Assembly (NCBI GenBank): GCA_964423925.1
Contig: CAYRGQ010000003.1
Location: 1-64,000, forward strand
DNA: 64,000 nt
Direction of reading: 5' to 3'
Source: CAYRGQ01 sp964423925
Lineage (GTDB): Bacteria; Bacteroidota; Bacteroidia; Sphingobacteriales; Sphingobacteriaceae
Below are positions 51,213-59,980 of this stretch, piece by piece. A program made the translations under genes and the position numbers. Below the pieces are notes generated by a model. It had not been told where the DNA came from, made no database searches, and worked only from the letters and a program-made list of their open reading frames with translations. Numbering within the stretch: position 1 is the first letter of the stretch; each line of letters starts with the position of its first letter.

Positions 51213-51953
51213 ATGGAGAAACAACGGTACGCGTTGGTGACGGGGGCGTCGCGCGGCATTGGACGGGAAATCGCCATCAAATTGGCTACGGAACTTAACT
51301 ACAACGTGTTGGTCAATTATCAATCCAACCGCCAAGCCGCCGCAGACACACAGGCCCGAATCAGCGCGCTGGGCGGCCATTCGGAGCTCCTACAATTTGA
51401 CGTGAGCGACGCGCAAGCCGTGGAGACCGCCTTATCCGATTGGAAATCGGCCCATCCCGACTGCATCATCGAGGTACTGGTAAACAACGCTGGCATTACC
51501 CGAGACGGGCTCTTGCTCTGGATGTCGCCAACGGACTGGTCGGACGTGCTGGACACGAGCCTCAACGGTTTCTACCACGTGACCACCTCCATCCTGCAAG
51601 ACTTGGTACGGCACCGTTATGGTCGGATTATCAACGTGGCTTCGGTGTCGGGTGTAAAGGGCACGGCCGGGCAGGTCAACTACTCCGCGGCAAAAGCCGG
51701 ACTTATCGGTGCGACAAAAGCCCTAGCGCAAGAAGTGGCTAAGCGAAACATTACCGTTAATGCGATCGCCCCAGGGTTTATCGAAACCGACATGACAGGC
51801 GACCTAGATACCGAGGCGCTTAAAAAACTCGTTCCCCTCAACCGATTCGGCACCGCCGAGGAGGTGGCGGATCTAGTCTGCTTTCTGGCGTCCAAGAAGG
51901 CCTCATACATCACTGGCGAGGTGATTAACATCAACGGCGGAATATATTCCTAA
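51213..51953 (+). CDS. fabG: 3-oxoacyl-ACP reductase (SDR)
   Basis: This NADPH-dependent short-chain dehydrogenase (246 aa) would reduce a beta-ketoacyl thioester. The nucleotide motif VTGASRGIGREIA, the NNAG motif (residues 91-94), and the catalytic set Ser144, Tyr157 and Lys161 (YSAAK) are all in place; the C-terminus YITGEVININGG is typical of FabG. It could serve fatty acid synthesis. Because it lies in the pigment-like region it is more likely a dedicated reductase of aryl-polyene extension, as FabG-type genes are in flexirubin clusters. No ketosynthase or acyl carrier protein gene is nearby. Confidence 0.88.
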   Translation: MEKQRYALVTGASRGIGREIAIKLATELNYNVLVNYQSNRQAAADTQARISALGGHSELLQFDVSDAQAVETALSDWKSAHPDCIIEVLVNNAGITRDGLLLWMSPTDWSDVLDTSLNGFYHVTTSILQDLVRHRYGRIINVASVSGVKGTAGQVNYSAAKAGLIGATKALAQEVAKRNITVNAIAPGFIETDMTGDLDTEALKKLVPLNRFGTAEEVADLVCFLASKKASYITGEVININGGIYS

Positions 51954-51992
51954 GCGCTAGCTGAACCGGGGCGTAGGACAAACAAAAGAAAG

Positions 51993-52757
51993 ATGTCAAT
52001 AACGAAACAAGAAGAGCTGATAGGAATGCAGCGGGCCAGTGAGGCCGTGGCGTACGTGCTGCAAGCGATGCGGCAGTACGCCGCGCCTGGCATGACCACG
52101 AAACATCTGGACGACTTTGGCGCGACGTTGCTCGCCAACTTCGGGGCCAAGTCTGCTCCCTTTACGACCTACGGCTTCCCCGGCTGCACCTGTATTAGCG
52201 TGAACAATGAGTTCTGCCACGGCATCCCTTCGCACCGTCGCTTATTGCAAGAAGGCGACCTGATCAACATCGACGTCTCGGCCGAGCTCGACGGCTTCTG
52301 GTCCGACAACGGTTGTTCGTTTGTACTCGGGGAAGACCTTCACCAACATCAAAAACTAGTGGACACGTCCAAGAAGATCCTACGGAAAGCGATCGAAGCC
52401 ATCACCGCGGGCGTGAAAATTTCGGAAATCGGCGGTCTCATGGAAACTGAAGCCAAAAAATGTGGCTTCAAGGTAATCCGGAATCTGGGTGGGCACGGTA
52501 TCGGCAGAAGCCTGCATGAGCAGCCCGATGAGCTACTGAATTACAAGAATCGATTTGACTTGAGGCGGTTTAAGAAAAATTCGGTGGTCGCTATTGAGAC
52601 GTTCATTTCGACGACCTCGACATACGCTACGGTACTTAATGACGGCTGGACGATGGTGGGCGACAAGGGCGGATTTATGGCCCAGCACGAGCATACGATT
52701 ATCGTTACCGACGGGAAGCCGATTATCCTAACGGAAAACAACGATTTGTGGAACTGA
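51993..52757 (+). CDS. map: Type I methionine aminopeptidase
   Basis: MetAP removes the initiator Met from nascent proteins in the cytosol. The 254-aa pita-bread-fold enzyme has FPGCTCISVNNEFCHGIP (with the first His), DLINIDVSAELDGFWSDNGCSF (Asp ligands), LGGHGIGRSLHE (His) and the C-terminal Glu ligands in ALETF-type (here VAIETFIS) and MAQHEHTIIV. The gene lies 39 bases after fabG on the same strand but is probably a separate housekeeping gene. A second map usually occurs in the ribosomal operon, which is not in the window. Confidence 0.93.
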   Translation: MSITKQEELIGMQRASEAVAYVLQAMRQYAAPGMTTKHLDDFGATLLANFGAKSAPFTTYGFPGCTCISVNNEFCHGIPSHRRLLQEGDLINIDVSAELDGFWSDNGCSFVLGEDLHQHQKLVDTSKKILRKAIEAITAGVKISEIGGLMETEAKKCGFKVIRNLGGHGIGRSLHEQPDELLNYKNRFDLRRFKKNSVVAIETFISTTSTYATVLNDGWTMVGDKGGFMAQHEHTIIVTDGKPIILTENNDLWN

Positions 52758-52832
52758 ACCTGATCGGGTTAGGTGTGCGTTTACTGTTTTCGCCCTGCGC
52801 TTAGCGCTATTTCCGACTGCGTAACAACCCAT

Positions 52833-53282
52833 ATGAAAGAGTTCAAGCTTATTGGATTGCAATTATCCTGCAAAACTACCAACCAAAACGGACAGTCTGA
52901 AAAAGACTGCGGCGCTTTGTGGCAAACTTTCGAAGTTCAAGAAATTGCTTCCCGGATACCGAACAAGACCACGGACGCCATATATGCCGTATATTTCGGC
53001 TATGAGAGCGATGAAAACGGGTCGTTCTCCTATTTTATCGGCTGCCCCGTCGAAACCGACACCCAGGCGCCGGAAGGCCTGCAGGAACTCGTCATACCGA
53101 AGCAGCAATACCGAAAGGAGACTGCCGTCGGGCAAATGCCGGGCTGCATGCACGAGGCGTGGAAGAGAATATGGTCCGCCGGAATGCGCCGAAAGTTCGG
53201 ATACGATTTTGAAGTATATGACGAACGAAGCTCCGACTGGGCACGCGCCACCGTCGATATCTACGTTTCAGTCACCGAATGA
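52833..53282 (+). CDS. Stand-alone GyrI-like effector-binding protein
   Basis: The 149-aa protein has the GyrI/AraC effector-binding fold without a DNA-binding domain: LIGLQLSCKT, ALWQTFEV, IYAVYFGYESDENGSFSYFIGCPVE and the C-terminal YDFEVYDERSSDWARATVDIYVSV. Members bind small molecules or inhibit DNA gyrase. I started it at MKEFKLIG (52833). The frame upstream continues for 20 codons without similarity. Its ligand is unknown. Confidence 0.82.
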   Translation: MKEFKLIGLQLSCKTTNQNGQSEKDCGALWQTFEVQEIASRIPNKTTDAIYAVYFGYESDENGSFSYFIGCPVETDTQAPEGLQELVIPKQQYRKETAVGQMPGCMHEAWKRIWSAGMRRKFGYDFEVYDERSSDWARATVDIYVSVTE

Positions 53283-53290
53283 TTTTTCGG

Positions 53291-53764
53291 CTATTGCACC
53301 ACCTTATTAGCGCACGCCGAGCTGGCGAACGCTTCTGGCTTGGCTTTGAAAACAAAGCCCATGCTGAGGATATAACCCATCGCGTCGTGCAGGGCCTGGT
53401 TTGATTTGAAGGCGGGATTGGTGTTGATGTCTGCGTGTACTTCCAGATCGATATCGTATCTTTCCAATACGGGACACAGGGCATAGGCCACCTCAATCGA
53501 GCGCTGCACTTCGGCCAGCATTCGCTCCTTAATGGTCATCCCGATTGGCGCCCGATCTTGATGGATGTACATGAAGCCTCCTTTTTTTTCACGGACAAAC
53601 ACGATGACGGTCGCAAAATCAGTTTGCTTTCCCTTTACTTGGGAATCGGTGCCAATACACACTTTTAAACGATTGCCGACGGCATACTCCCGCTCAATGG
53701 TGAGGGAAACCTCATTCATGATGTCTTGGCGAAGGGGCTCGCCACTGAATTTTCTCCATGTCAT
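53291..53764 (-). CDS. YkuK family RNase H-like protein
   Basis: This DUF458/YkuK family protein (157 aa) has a predicted RNase H-like fold. The acidic segment VCIGTDSQVKGKQTDFATVIVFV and the later DIDLEVHADINTNPAFKS carry conserved Asp residues that suggest metal-dependent nuclease chemistry, but function is not established. I started it at MTWRKFSGE (53764), where the family N-terminus begins. It converges on the GyrI-like gene with an 8-base gap. Confidence 0.85.
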   Translation of the reverse strand: MTWRKFSGEPLRQDIMNEVSLTIEREYAVGNRLKVCIGTDSQVKGKQTDFATVIVFVREKKGGFMYIHQDRAPIGMTIKERMLAEVQRSIEVAYALCPVLERYDIDLEVHADINTNPAFKSNQALHDAMGYILSMGFVFKAKPEAFASSACANKVVQ

Positions 53765-53919
53765 GCGCGTAAGGGTTGGAAATGGGTGAAAGAACACGTA
53801 TCCGGCCACTCGGGCGCGGTACGCTAAAGATAACCCATAACGCACTCATATACATAAAGTAACGGTCAAGTTTTTTTTAACATTGTCACACTTATATACA
53901 TTGAGCCGCGCAGTCGGGG

Positions 53920-55431
53920 CTAATGCTGCTCGAAATCTGCCTCATCAAAGCCGCCGGGAAGCAAGCTGCCCAACATGTCCGCGAAGCCCACTCCGTTGCT
54001 GAGGTAACTTTTGCCAAGCTGCGAGAATTCGGCCAAGCCATGCAGCACAAATTCCATCAGCAGCACATGTTGGCTTTCCACCAAGCTGGGATGGAGTTTC
54101 TTAACCAACGACGCGAGGCCCGGCACTTCTATTAACGTTTTTTTGTATGCTGCGTCGGAGAGAGCGTCGGTCAGGTCAAGCCGACGGCCGCCGGTAAACC
54201 AATCGATAATCGGCACGTAGGGGCTTCCTCCTGCAGATTTCTTTGCCTTTTCGGGCTGGGGAAAATAATTGGTAAAGAGGGTCTTAATGGCGCTCCCGAT
54301 GAGTGTGTGCGCAACGTGTACTGGACCCTCCAGCTCGCCTTCGTACACGAGTTCGATCTTTCCGGTGATTGCTGGGATAATGCCCGCGAGATCCGAGAGC
54401 CGTGCGGCCGTGGTCTTTTGACCGGCTACCAGCATGCGACGTTCGGCGGTCGCCACCAGGTTTTCATAAGCCGAGATCGTGAGTCGTGCGGATACGCCAG
54501 ACTTTTGGTCGATGTACTCGCTCTTCCGAGCTTCAAACGCGACTTGTTCCACCAAGTCCTTCAGCAAGCCGTCTACTTCGACGGCCCGTTGCTGCGCCTT
54601 GGCGATGCGCGCTTCCTGGAAGGTAATCTGCCGCGAGATATCGATGCTGTGCGGATAATGGGTAAGGATTTGGCTTTCGATGCGGTCCTTAAGCGGAGTG
54701 ACGATTGACCCCCGATTGGTATAGTCCTCCGGGTTGGCGGTGAATACGAATTGGATATCCAAGGGCAGACGGAGCTTGAAACCCCGAATCTGGATATCCT
54801 TTTCCTGCAACATGTTGAACAACGCGACTTGAATGCGCGCCTGCAAGTCCGGTAATTCGTTGATGACAAATATGCCCCGATGGGCCCGCGGGATCAAACC
54901 AAAATGGAGGATACGCTCGTCGCCGTAGGTGAGTTTTTGAGTAGCCGCCTTAATGGGGTCTACGTCACCTACTAAGTCAGCAACCGTCACGTCTGGCGTG
55001 GCCAGCTTCTCCGTGTAGCGCTCCGAGCGGTGTAGCCACGCTATCGGGGTATCGTCTTCATGCTCCGCAATAAGCTGCTTAGCGTAGTGGGAGATAGGGT
55101 TGAGGGGATCGTCAAAAATGTCGCTGCCGGCCACGTACGGCATGTATTCATCGAGAAACTCTACCATGATTCGCGCGATGCGCGTTTTGGCCTGGCCCCG
55201 CAAGCCGAGTAGCAGTATATTGTGTCGCGAGAGGATGGCCGTTTGCAGTTCCGGAATCACGGTGTCGTCATATCCCAAAATCCCCTTGAACCCGTCCTTT
55301 TTGTTTCTAAGTTGTTTGACAAGGTTTTCGCGCAGTTCGTCTTTTACACTTCGGGACTGGTACCCGCTTTCTTTCAATTTTCCTAACGTATCTATAGCGT
55401 TCATGCTCGTTTTTAAGTCTTTATCCATCAT
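53920..55431 (-). CDS. MoxR-type AAA+ ATPase (magnesium chelatase-like)
   Basis: This 503-aa ATPase has the Walker A loop LLLGLRGQAKTRIAR (residues 75-85), a following acidic VADLVGDVDPIKA region, IFVINELPDLQARIQVALFNMLQEKDI with Walker B (IFVINE), and the sensor ANPEDYTNRG. It resembles the MoxR/RavA-type chelatase AAA+ family that works with VWA proteins to remodel or insert metals into protein complexes. I started it at the ATG at 55431, four bases after the VWA stop; further upstream residues would overlap that gene. The partner is the VWA gene immediately upstream. The target is unknown. Confidence 0.87.
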   Translation of the reverse strand: MMDKDLKTSMNAIDTLGKLKESGYQSRSVKDELRENLVKQLRNKKDGFKGILGYDDTVIPELQTAILSRHNILLLGLRGQAKTRIARIMVEFLDEYMPYVAGSDIFDDPLNPISHYAKQLIAEHEDDTPIAWLHRSERYTEKLATPDVTVADLVGDVDPIKAATQKLTYGDERILHFGLIPRAHRGIFVINELPDLQARIQVALFNMLQEKDIQIRGFKLRLPLDIQFVFTANPEDYTNRGSIVTPLKDRIESQILTHYPHSIDISRQITFQEARIAKAQQRAVEVDGLLKDLVEQVAFEARKSEYIDQKSGVSARLTISAYENLVATAERRMLVAGQKTTAARLSDLAGIIPAITGKIELVYEGELEGPVHVAHTLIGSAIKTLFTNYFPQPEKAKKSAGGSPYVPIIDWFTGGRRLDLTDALSDAAYKKTLIEVPGLASLVKKLHPSLVESQHVLLMEFVLHGLAEFSQLGKSYLSNGVGFADMLGSLLPGGFDEADFEQH

Positions 55432-55435
55432 GGTT

Positions 55436-56530
55436 TTATCGTACGGTTTTCCGGCGGTTTCGTACGTAATCTTCAAAAATGTATTCGCCCAGGCCGTTTA
55501 GTGAGCTGTAAAACGCCCGTCCACCGTTGGTTTCGGTGAAGGTTCTCACAAACTGTTGCAGGTAGGGATCACGTGCAATCATAAACGTGGTAATGGGTAT
55601 GTTGAGCCGCTTGCACTGTGCGGCCATGTTTAGAGTCTTGTTCACTACCTTTCGGTCGAGTCCTACGCTGTTCTTGTAGTATCGCCCGTTTTCCTTCAAG
55701 CAGGTTGGCTTCCCGTCGGTAATCATGAAAATCTGCTTGTTGTGGGTCTTGCGTCGGCGTAGCAAATCGGCCGCCAGCTCCAGCCCGGCGAGGGTGTTGG
55801 TATGGTAAGGTCCCACCTGTAGGTAGGGCAGGTCCTTCAGGCTGATCGGCCATGCGTCGTTGCCAAACACCACGATATCCAACGTGTCTTTGGGGTAGCG
55901 GGTTCGAATCAATTCAGCCAGGGCCATGGCTGTCTTTTTGGCGGGCGTAATCCGGTCTTCGCCGTACAGGATCATGCTATGCGAGATATCGATCATCAGC
56001 ACGGTCGAAGTGAGGGTCTTGTAGTCTTTCTCCTCCACTTCCAGGTCACGTTCGGTCAGCGTGAAATCCGTTAGTCCGTGGTTGATCTGTGCATTGTGGA
56101 TGGACGCCGTCATGTCGATTTGGTCGAGGTTATCGCCGTATTGGAATTCGCGGCGATCGGCATTTTTCTCTTCGCCCAGGCCGGACCAGTTACTATTGTG
56201 ATCGCCACGACCTGACTTTTTTAGCTTTCCGAAAATTTCTTCCAATGCCGCCTGCCGGATCGTTTGTTCGGTTTTGGCGGTGATGGCCGGCCGGCCATCG
56301 TCATTTTCCTTGAGGTAACCCTTTTGCTTTAGGTCTTCGATAAAATCGCCCACGCCATAATCGTCGTCGGTAATCCTATACTGCTTATCCAGTTCGTTAA
56401 GCCAAGCCAACGCCTCGCCAGCGTCGCCAGCGGTATAATTGAGCAACTCCGTAAACAACTTGAGCAACCCGTCAAAGTCAGCCTTGCCGATCGGGGCTGG
56501 CCGATATTCGGTAAATCTATATCCCCTCAT
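55436..56530 (-). CDS. VWA-domain protein partnered with the MoxR ATPase
   Basis: This 364-aa protein has a helical N-terminal region (about 1-165) with a Lys/Asp-rich linker, followed by a von Willebrand A domain. The MIDAS motif is MIDISHSM, with Asp181, Ser183 and Ser185; the remaining metal ligands lie in the LAGLELAADLL (Thr-position) and FMITDGKPT segments. No signal peptide is seen, so it is cytosolic. Pairs of MoxR ATPase and VWA protein occur widely, with a chaperone-like role. The two genes are separated by four bases and are co-transcribed. Confidence 0.87.
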   Translation of the reverse strand: MRGYRFTEYRPAPIGKADFDGLLKLFTELLNYTAGDAGEALAWLNELDKQYRITDDDYGVGDFIEDLKQKGYLKENDDGRPAITAKTEQTIRQAALEEIFGKLKKSGRGDHNSNWSGLGEEKNADRREFQYGDNLDQIDMTASIHNAQINHGLTDFTLTERDLEVEEKDYKTLTSTVLMIDISHSMILYGEDRITPAKKTAMALAELIRTRYPKDTLDIVVFGNDAWPISLKDLPYLQVGPYHTNTLAGLELAADLLRRRKTHNKQIFMITDGKPTCLKENGRYYKNSVGLDRKVVNKTLNMAAQCKRLNIPITTFMIARDPYLQQFVRTFTETNGGRAFYSSLNGLGEYIFEDYVRNRRKTVR

Positions 56531-56739
56531 TGTCTTCTATTAACCCGTTTTGCCGCTAATCGTTTTCAACCAAAACCTTTTTTGTGCCCTTGTTGAATAT
56601 ACGGATTTTTTTTGGAGCAGCAAGCCCGGCGGCCGGTACCGTACCCTCCGAAAAGCGCCAAACAACGCGTTAATGCGGTTAGAAGACTTCTCTTTTCGCC
56701 TATAAATCCGTAATATTACCAAAAATAAACAATCGAATT

Positions 56740-57237
56740 ATGGCTAGAATCACTTTTAAAGGCAATGAAGTACACACGGCAGGTTCATTGCCCGCTGTGG
56801 GCAGCAAAGCCCCAGACTTTAAACTTACCGCAGGCGACCTTTCAGAAAAGACACTGGCGGACTACCAAGGCAAAACCATTATCCTCAACATTTTCCCCAG
56901 CATAGATACCGGCACATGTGCAGCATCGGTACGCAAATTCAACGAAAAAGCCAGTAGCCTGGACAATACTGTCGTGCTCTGCATCTCGAAAGACCTACCG
57001 TTTGCCCAAGGTCGTTTCTGCGGTGCCGAAGGCATCGAGAACGTACAAACACTTTCGGAGTATAAGGACGCCGGTTTTTCGGACGCATATCAAGTGATGA
57101 TTACGGATGGCCCGCTCGCTGGACTGTTTAGCCGCGCCGTGGTCGTCATCGATAGCGACGGCACGGTCAAATACACGGAACAGGTCAGCGAAATCGCAGA
57201 TGAACCTAATTACGACGGCGCTTTAGCTGCTGTCTAG
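56740..57237 (+). CDS. tpx: Thiol peroxidase
   Basis: Tpx reduces hydroperoxides using thioredoxin. The 165-aa atypical 2-Cys peroxiredoxin has the peroxidatic Cys60 in DTGTCAASVRKF and the resolving Cys94 in FAQGRFCGAEGIENV, with the N-terminal FKGNEVHTAGSLPAVGSKAPDF segment of the family. It is cytosolic, or periplasmic in some taxa; no signal peptide is present here. It stands alone. Confidence 0.95.
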   Translation: MARITFKGNEVHTAGSLPAVGSKAPDFKLTAGDLSEKTLADYQGKTIILNIFPSIDTGTCAASVRKFNEKASSLDNTVVLCISKDLPFAQGRFCGAEGIENVQTLSEYKDAGFSDAYQVMITDGPLAGLFSRAVVVIDSDGTVKYTEQVSEIADEPNYDGALAAV

Positions 57238-57291
57238 TACCGTCACCGTTCCGAAACAGCGCTTGTCCTAACGGGTATAGCGGTAAAACCG

Positions 57292-57299
57292 TAATTTTG
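57292..57299 (+). promoter_or_regulatory. -7 box of ruvC
   Basis: TAATTTTG is an exact TAnnTTTG match ending six bases before the ruvC ATG at 57306. A TTG (57264-57266) is 25 bases upstream, longer than the norm. The transcript would be near-leaderless. Confidence 0.5.
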
Positions 57300-57305
57300 C
57301 CGAGT

Positions 57306-57869
57306 ATGGTACAACCGAAAAGCGCTGAGCGCATCATTCTCGGAATCGACCCAGGGACGGTGGTAATGGGTTATGGCATCGTGAAGGAAACCGGCAAGCA
57401 ACTTTCGCTCGTCAGTCTTGGCGTCGTCAAACTCGGCCACCTGACTGACCATGGCCTCAAACTGCAGCGCATCTTTAAGAAAATAAGTGCGCTCATTGAG
57501 CAGTACCAGCCAGACTGCGTGGCGCTGGAAGCGCCCTTCTACGGAAAAAACGTGCAGGTGACGCTCAAGCTGGGGCGCGCGCAGGGTGTTGCCATGGCCG
57601 CGGCGCTGCACCGGGATATCCCGATTTTTGAATACGCACCGCTGAAAATAAAGCAGTCCGTGACGGGCCGCGGCAACTCCACCAAGGAACAGGTGGCCGC
57701 TATGCTCAAAACGCTGTTGAAGTTTGAAGAAAATCCGCAGTTCCTCGATGCAACGGACGGGTTGGCCGTAGCGGTATGCCATGCCTTCCAGCGGGGTGCT
57801 ACCCCGGGAAAAAAGAGCTACTCCGGCTGGGACGCCTTTGTCAAAGATAACGCCGACCGGCTGAAATAA
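57306..57869 (+). CDS. ruvC: Holliday junction endonuclease RuvC
   Basis: RuvC resolves four-way junctions in recombination with RuvAB. The 187-aa RNase H-fold protein has the first catalytic Asp in LGIDPGTVVMGYG, the second acidic site in CVALEAPFYGKNVQV, and the C-terminal ATDGLAVAVCHAF with the last Asp. I used the ATG at 57306 (MVQPKSAER); a TTG codon three residues upstream lies inside the -7 box. A bidirectional terminator follows. Confidence 0.94.
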   Translation: MVQPKSAERIILGIDPGTVVMGYGIVKETGKQLSLVSLGVVKLGHLTDHGLKLQRIFKKISALIEQYQPDCVALEAPFYGKNVQVTLKLGRAQGVAMAAALHRDIPIFEYAPLKIKQSVTGRGNSTKEQVAAMLKTLLKFEENPQFLDATDGLAVAVCHAFQRGATPGKKSYSGWDAFVKDNADRLK

Positions 57870-57899
57870 GCGGAGCGTTGCTACCCTACTTCAAAACAC

Positions 57900-57929
57900 A
57901 AAAAACCACGGGGTCTACGTGGTTTTTTT
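57900..57929. terminator. Bidirectional intrinsic terminator after ruvC
   Basis: AAAAAACCACG (57900-57910) pairs with CGTGGTTTTTT (57918-57928) around a 7-base loop. It lies between the convergent ruvC and M56 genes and carries T-runs on both strands. Confidence 0.85.
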
Positions 57930-57945
57930 ATGCGTTGCGTTGTGC

Positions 57946-59499
57946 CTATTGGGTCGCTATACGGATGGGGAGAGTGTACGCTACCCGTACAGCGCGGCCA
58001 TTCTGAATGCCCGGCGCCCACTTGTCAGCTGATTTCAGTAACCTGACGGCTTCCTCGCCCGTACCATGTCCTAAATCGCGCAATACGCGGACATCCGCTA
58101 AGCTGCCATCAGGCTCCACGATGAAAGTCACTTCTACCGTCCCATTAATGCCGGCATCGATTGCCGCCTGCGGAAACTGGTAATTTTGACCTAACCATAT
58201 CCGGAAAGCTTGCAGTCCGCCTGGTGGCTTAGGAGAAACTTCGACCGTTTCAAAAACTATATTATCCTCTTTTTCAAGTGTATCCCGTTTTTGCGGGCCA
58301 TAACCGATAATCGTAACTTGACCCAAATCGGTATAACCTGCTGGCTCTACGGGTGGCGGCGGTGGGGGCAAATCCGCTTGCGTTCCGCCCATTACACTAA
58401 ACCGAATTTCAACCGAATTCCTGCCTTCCGGGGCAAGGGCTTTCGTGCTTTCTCTTTCAAGCGTCCGCTGTACGGAAGTATGGAAATCGACATGCGAGTC
58501 GTCCAGGAAAGTTATTTCGACATATTGGCCGTCTTTCTTTTCGTAAGCGGCCCATACGATAGCAGACAAACCCTCGTCAATCACCGCTTGGGGGTAGCGC
58601 GTGTATCGGCCTATTTCTTCCTTAAACGCACGAACCGCCGCCTCATCCTGCTGATTCCGTTCTTGTGTCGATGCACTAAACGACATGGACACAGCCAACA
58701 TGGCAATCAACATGGGCACAACCAATACAAACTTGGCAAAAGCGGCCTTCTTGCTCTTTGCTTTTAGCAACATATGAATCCGCCGCTTCAGAAAGCTGGA
58801 CTCCGCGAAGGACGTGGCCAATACCGGCATGGAAGCGCCGAACGCCTTGGACAGCAGCAGTTCGGCGTATTGAGCTGGCCCGCCCACAGATGTTTCGCGA
58901 TCGGCGATGTACTCGTGCTGCAACTTGAGTGCGCGTGCATACAGGTAGACAAAAGGATTGAACCAGTTAAAAATCTTGACAAATTCCAGCAGCACGACGT
59001 CTAGGCTATGCAACTGCCTGGCGTGCACGCTTTCGTGCTTCGCGATTCTTCCTTGGGTGTCCGTGGACTGGTCTACATGCACTATTCCGAAAAAAGAATA
59101 GCTCTGCGCACGCTTGCCCGAGCGCAATAAGCGAATCGTCATCAACAGTTTATAAATAAAAATCAGCGTGGCAATCAGGCATCCCGCCCAATAATAGCCG
59201 GCGAGGCTAATCCAGGGCGAACCTGCGGAGACCAGCGCAGCAGGCGATCCGGCCAGCGTGGCGGACTCGTCTACGGCTCCCGTGCCGATTTGTATAGCGG
59301 GCAAGTGCACATGATACGCCGCCGATGCGTCACCCCAAACAGCAACCGTATCTACCAAGGGCAAGCCAAACGCGAACAGCAGCCCGGACAGCAAAAACAG
59401 CCGGTTCCAATGAAAAAAGGTTTCTTTTCGCAGAAATACGTGGTAAAACCCATAGCAAATCGCCAAAAACAGGTTGGCCAGAATCAAATACGTGATCAT
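57946..59499 (-). CDS. BlaR1-like M56 peptidase with TonB-type C-terminus
   Basis: This 517-aa integral membrane protein has four hydrophobic helices. The third and fourth flank an M56 zinc site: AKHESVHARQ gives His155, Glu156 and His159, and EYIADRETSVG supplies the third ligand. After the last helix comes a periplasmic region with a Pro-rich stretch (PPPPPPVEP) and a TonB C-terminal-like domain (about 430-517). It pairs with the BlaI repressor gene 33 bases upstream. In the Staphylococcus model BlaR1 senses beta-lactams; here the sensor domain is not a penicillin-binding domain, so the signal is unknown. It is likely a membrane sensor of unknown stimulus. Confidence 0.87.
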   Translation of the reverse strand: MITYLILANLFLAICYGFYHVFLRKETFFHWNRLFLLSGLLFAFGLPLVDTVAVWGDASAAYHVHLPAIQIGTGAVDESATLAGSPAALVSAGSPWISLAGYYWAGCLIATLIFIYKLLMTIRLLRSGKRAQSYSFFGIVHVDQSTDTQGRIAKHESVHARQLHSLDVVLLEFVKIFNWFNPFVYLYARALKLQHEYIADRETSVGGPAQYAELLLSKAFGASMPVLATSFAESSFLKRRIHMLLKAKSKKAAFAKFVLVVPMLIAMLAVSMSFSASTQERNQQDEAAVRAFKEEIGRYTRYPQAVIDEGLSAIVWAAYEKKDGQYVEITFLDDSHVDFHTSVQRTLERESTKALAPEGRNSVEIRFSVMGGTQADLPPPPPPVEPAGYTDLGQVTIIGYGPQKRDTLEKEDNIVFETVEVSPKPPGGLQAFRIWLGQNYQFPQAAIDAGINGTVEVTFIVEPDGSLADVRVLRDLGHGTGEEAVRLLKSADKWAPGIQNGRAVRVAYTLPIRIATQ

Positions 59500-59532
59500 A
59501 ATTTCGGTGTTTTATGGTTTATTGGATTAATT

Positions 59533-59928
59533 TTATTCCGGCGCCCCGTCCGGCCCGGCATCTTTCGCTGCACGGATAAGCTTCATCAACTCGTCGGCCT
59601 CCTTGAGGTCCAGTTTTTCTTCTTTCAAAAAGAAGGAAAGCATATTCCGGGCGGAATTGTCGAAATAGCTTTGCATCAATTTGCGCGTAGCAAACGCGCG
59701 GTACTCCTCCTTCGAGATCAAGGGATAATATTGGTGGCTTTTGCCAAATGCGCGGTGCCCCACCACCCCTTTCGACTCCAATATGCGCACGATCGTCGAC
59801 ACGGTGTTGTAGGCCGGTTTCGGCTCGGCGAGACGATCTATAATTTCCTTTACAAAGGCCGCTTTCAATTCCCACAATTCTTGCATGATTTGTTCCTCGG
59901 CCCGTGTTAACTCCTTTACTTCAATCAT
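59533..59928 (-). CDS. BlaI/MecI family transcriptional repressor
   Basis: This 131-aa winged-helix repressor has an N-terminal DNA-binding domain with LTRAEEQIMQELWELKAAFVKEI, PAYNTVSTIVRILESKGVVGHR and a C-terminal dimerisation helix (LDLKEADELMKLI). It starts about 35 bases after an inverted repeat (59963-59980) that could be its operator, and the M56 gene follows 33 bases later. Release is expected when the M56 protease cleaves it or a partner; that mechanism is inferred by homology. Confidence 0.92.
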   Translation of the reverse strand: MIEVKELTRAEEQIMQELWELKAAFVKEIIDRLAEPKPAYNTVSTIVRILESKGVVGHRAFGKSHQYYPLISKEEYRAFATRKLMQSYFDNSARNMLSFFLKEEKLDLKEADELMKLIRAAKDAGPDGAPE

Positions 59929-59962
59929 TTCGCATGTATATTACGTTATTCAACCAAAATTA

Positions 59963-59980
59963 AAACTAATATTTTAGTTT
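59963..59980. promoter_or_regulatory. Candidate BlaI operator
   Basis: AAACTAA (59963-59969) and TTAGTTT (59974-59980) are a perfect 7-bp inverted repeat with a 4-base spacer, 34 bases upstream of the blaI start. Two TACGTTATT copies lie just outside it. This A/T-rich palindrome fits an autoregulatory operator. Confidence 0.45.
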
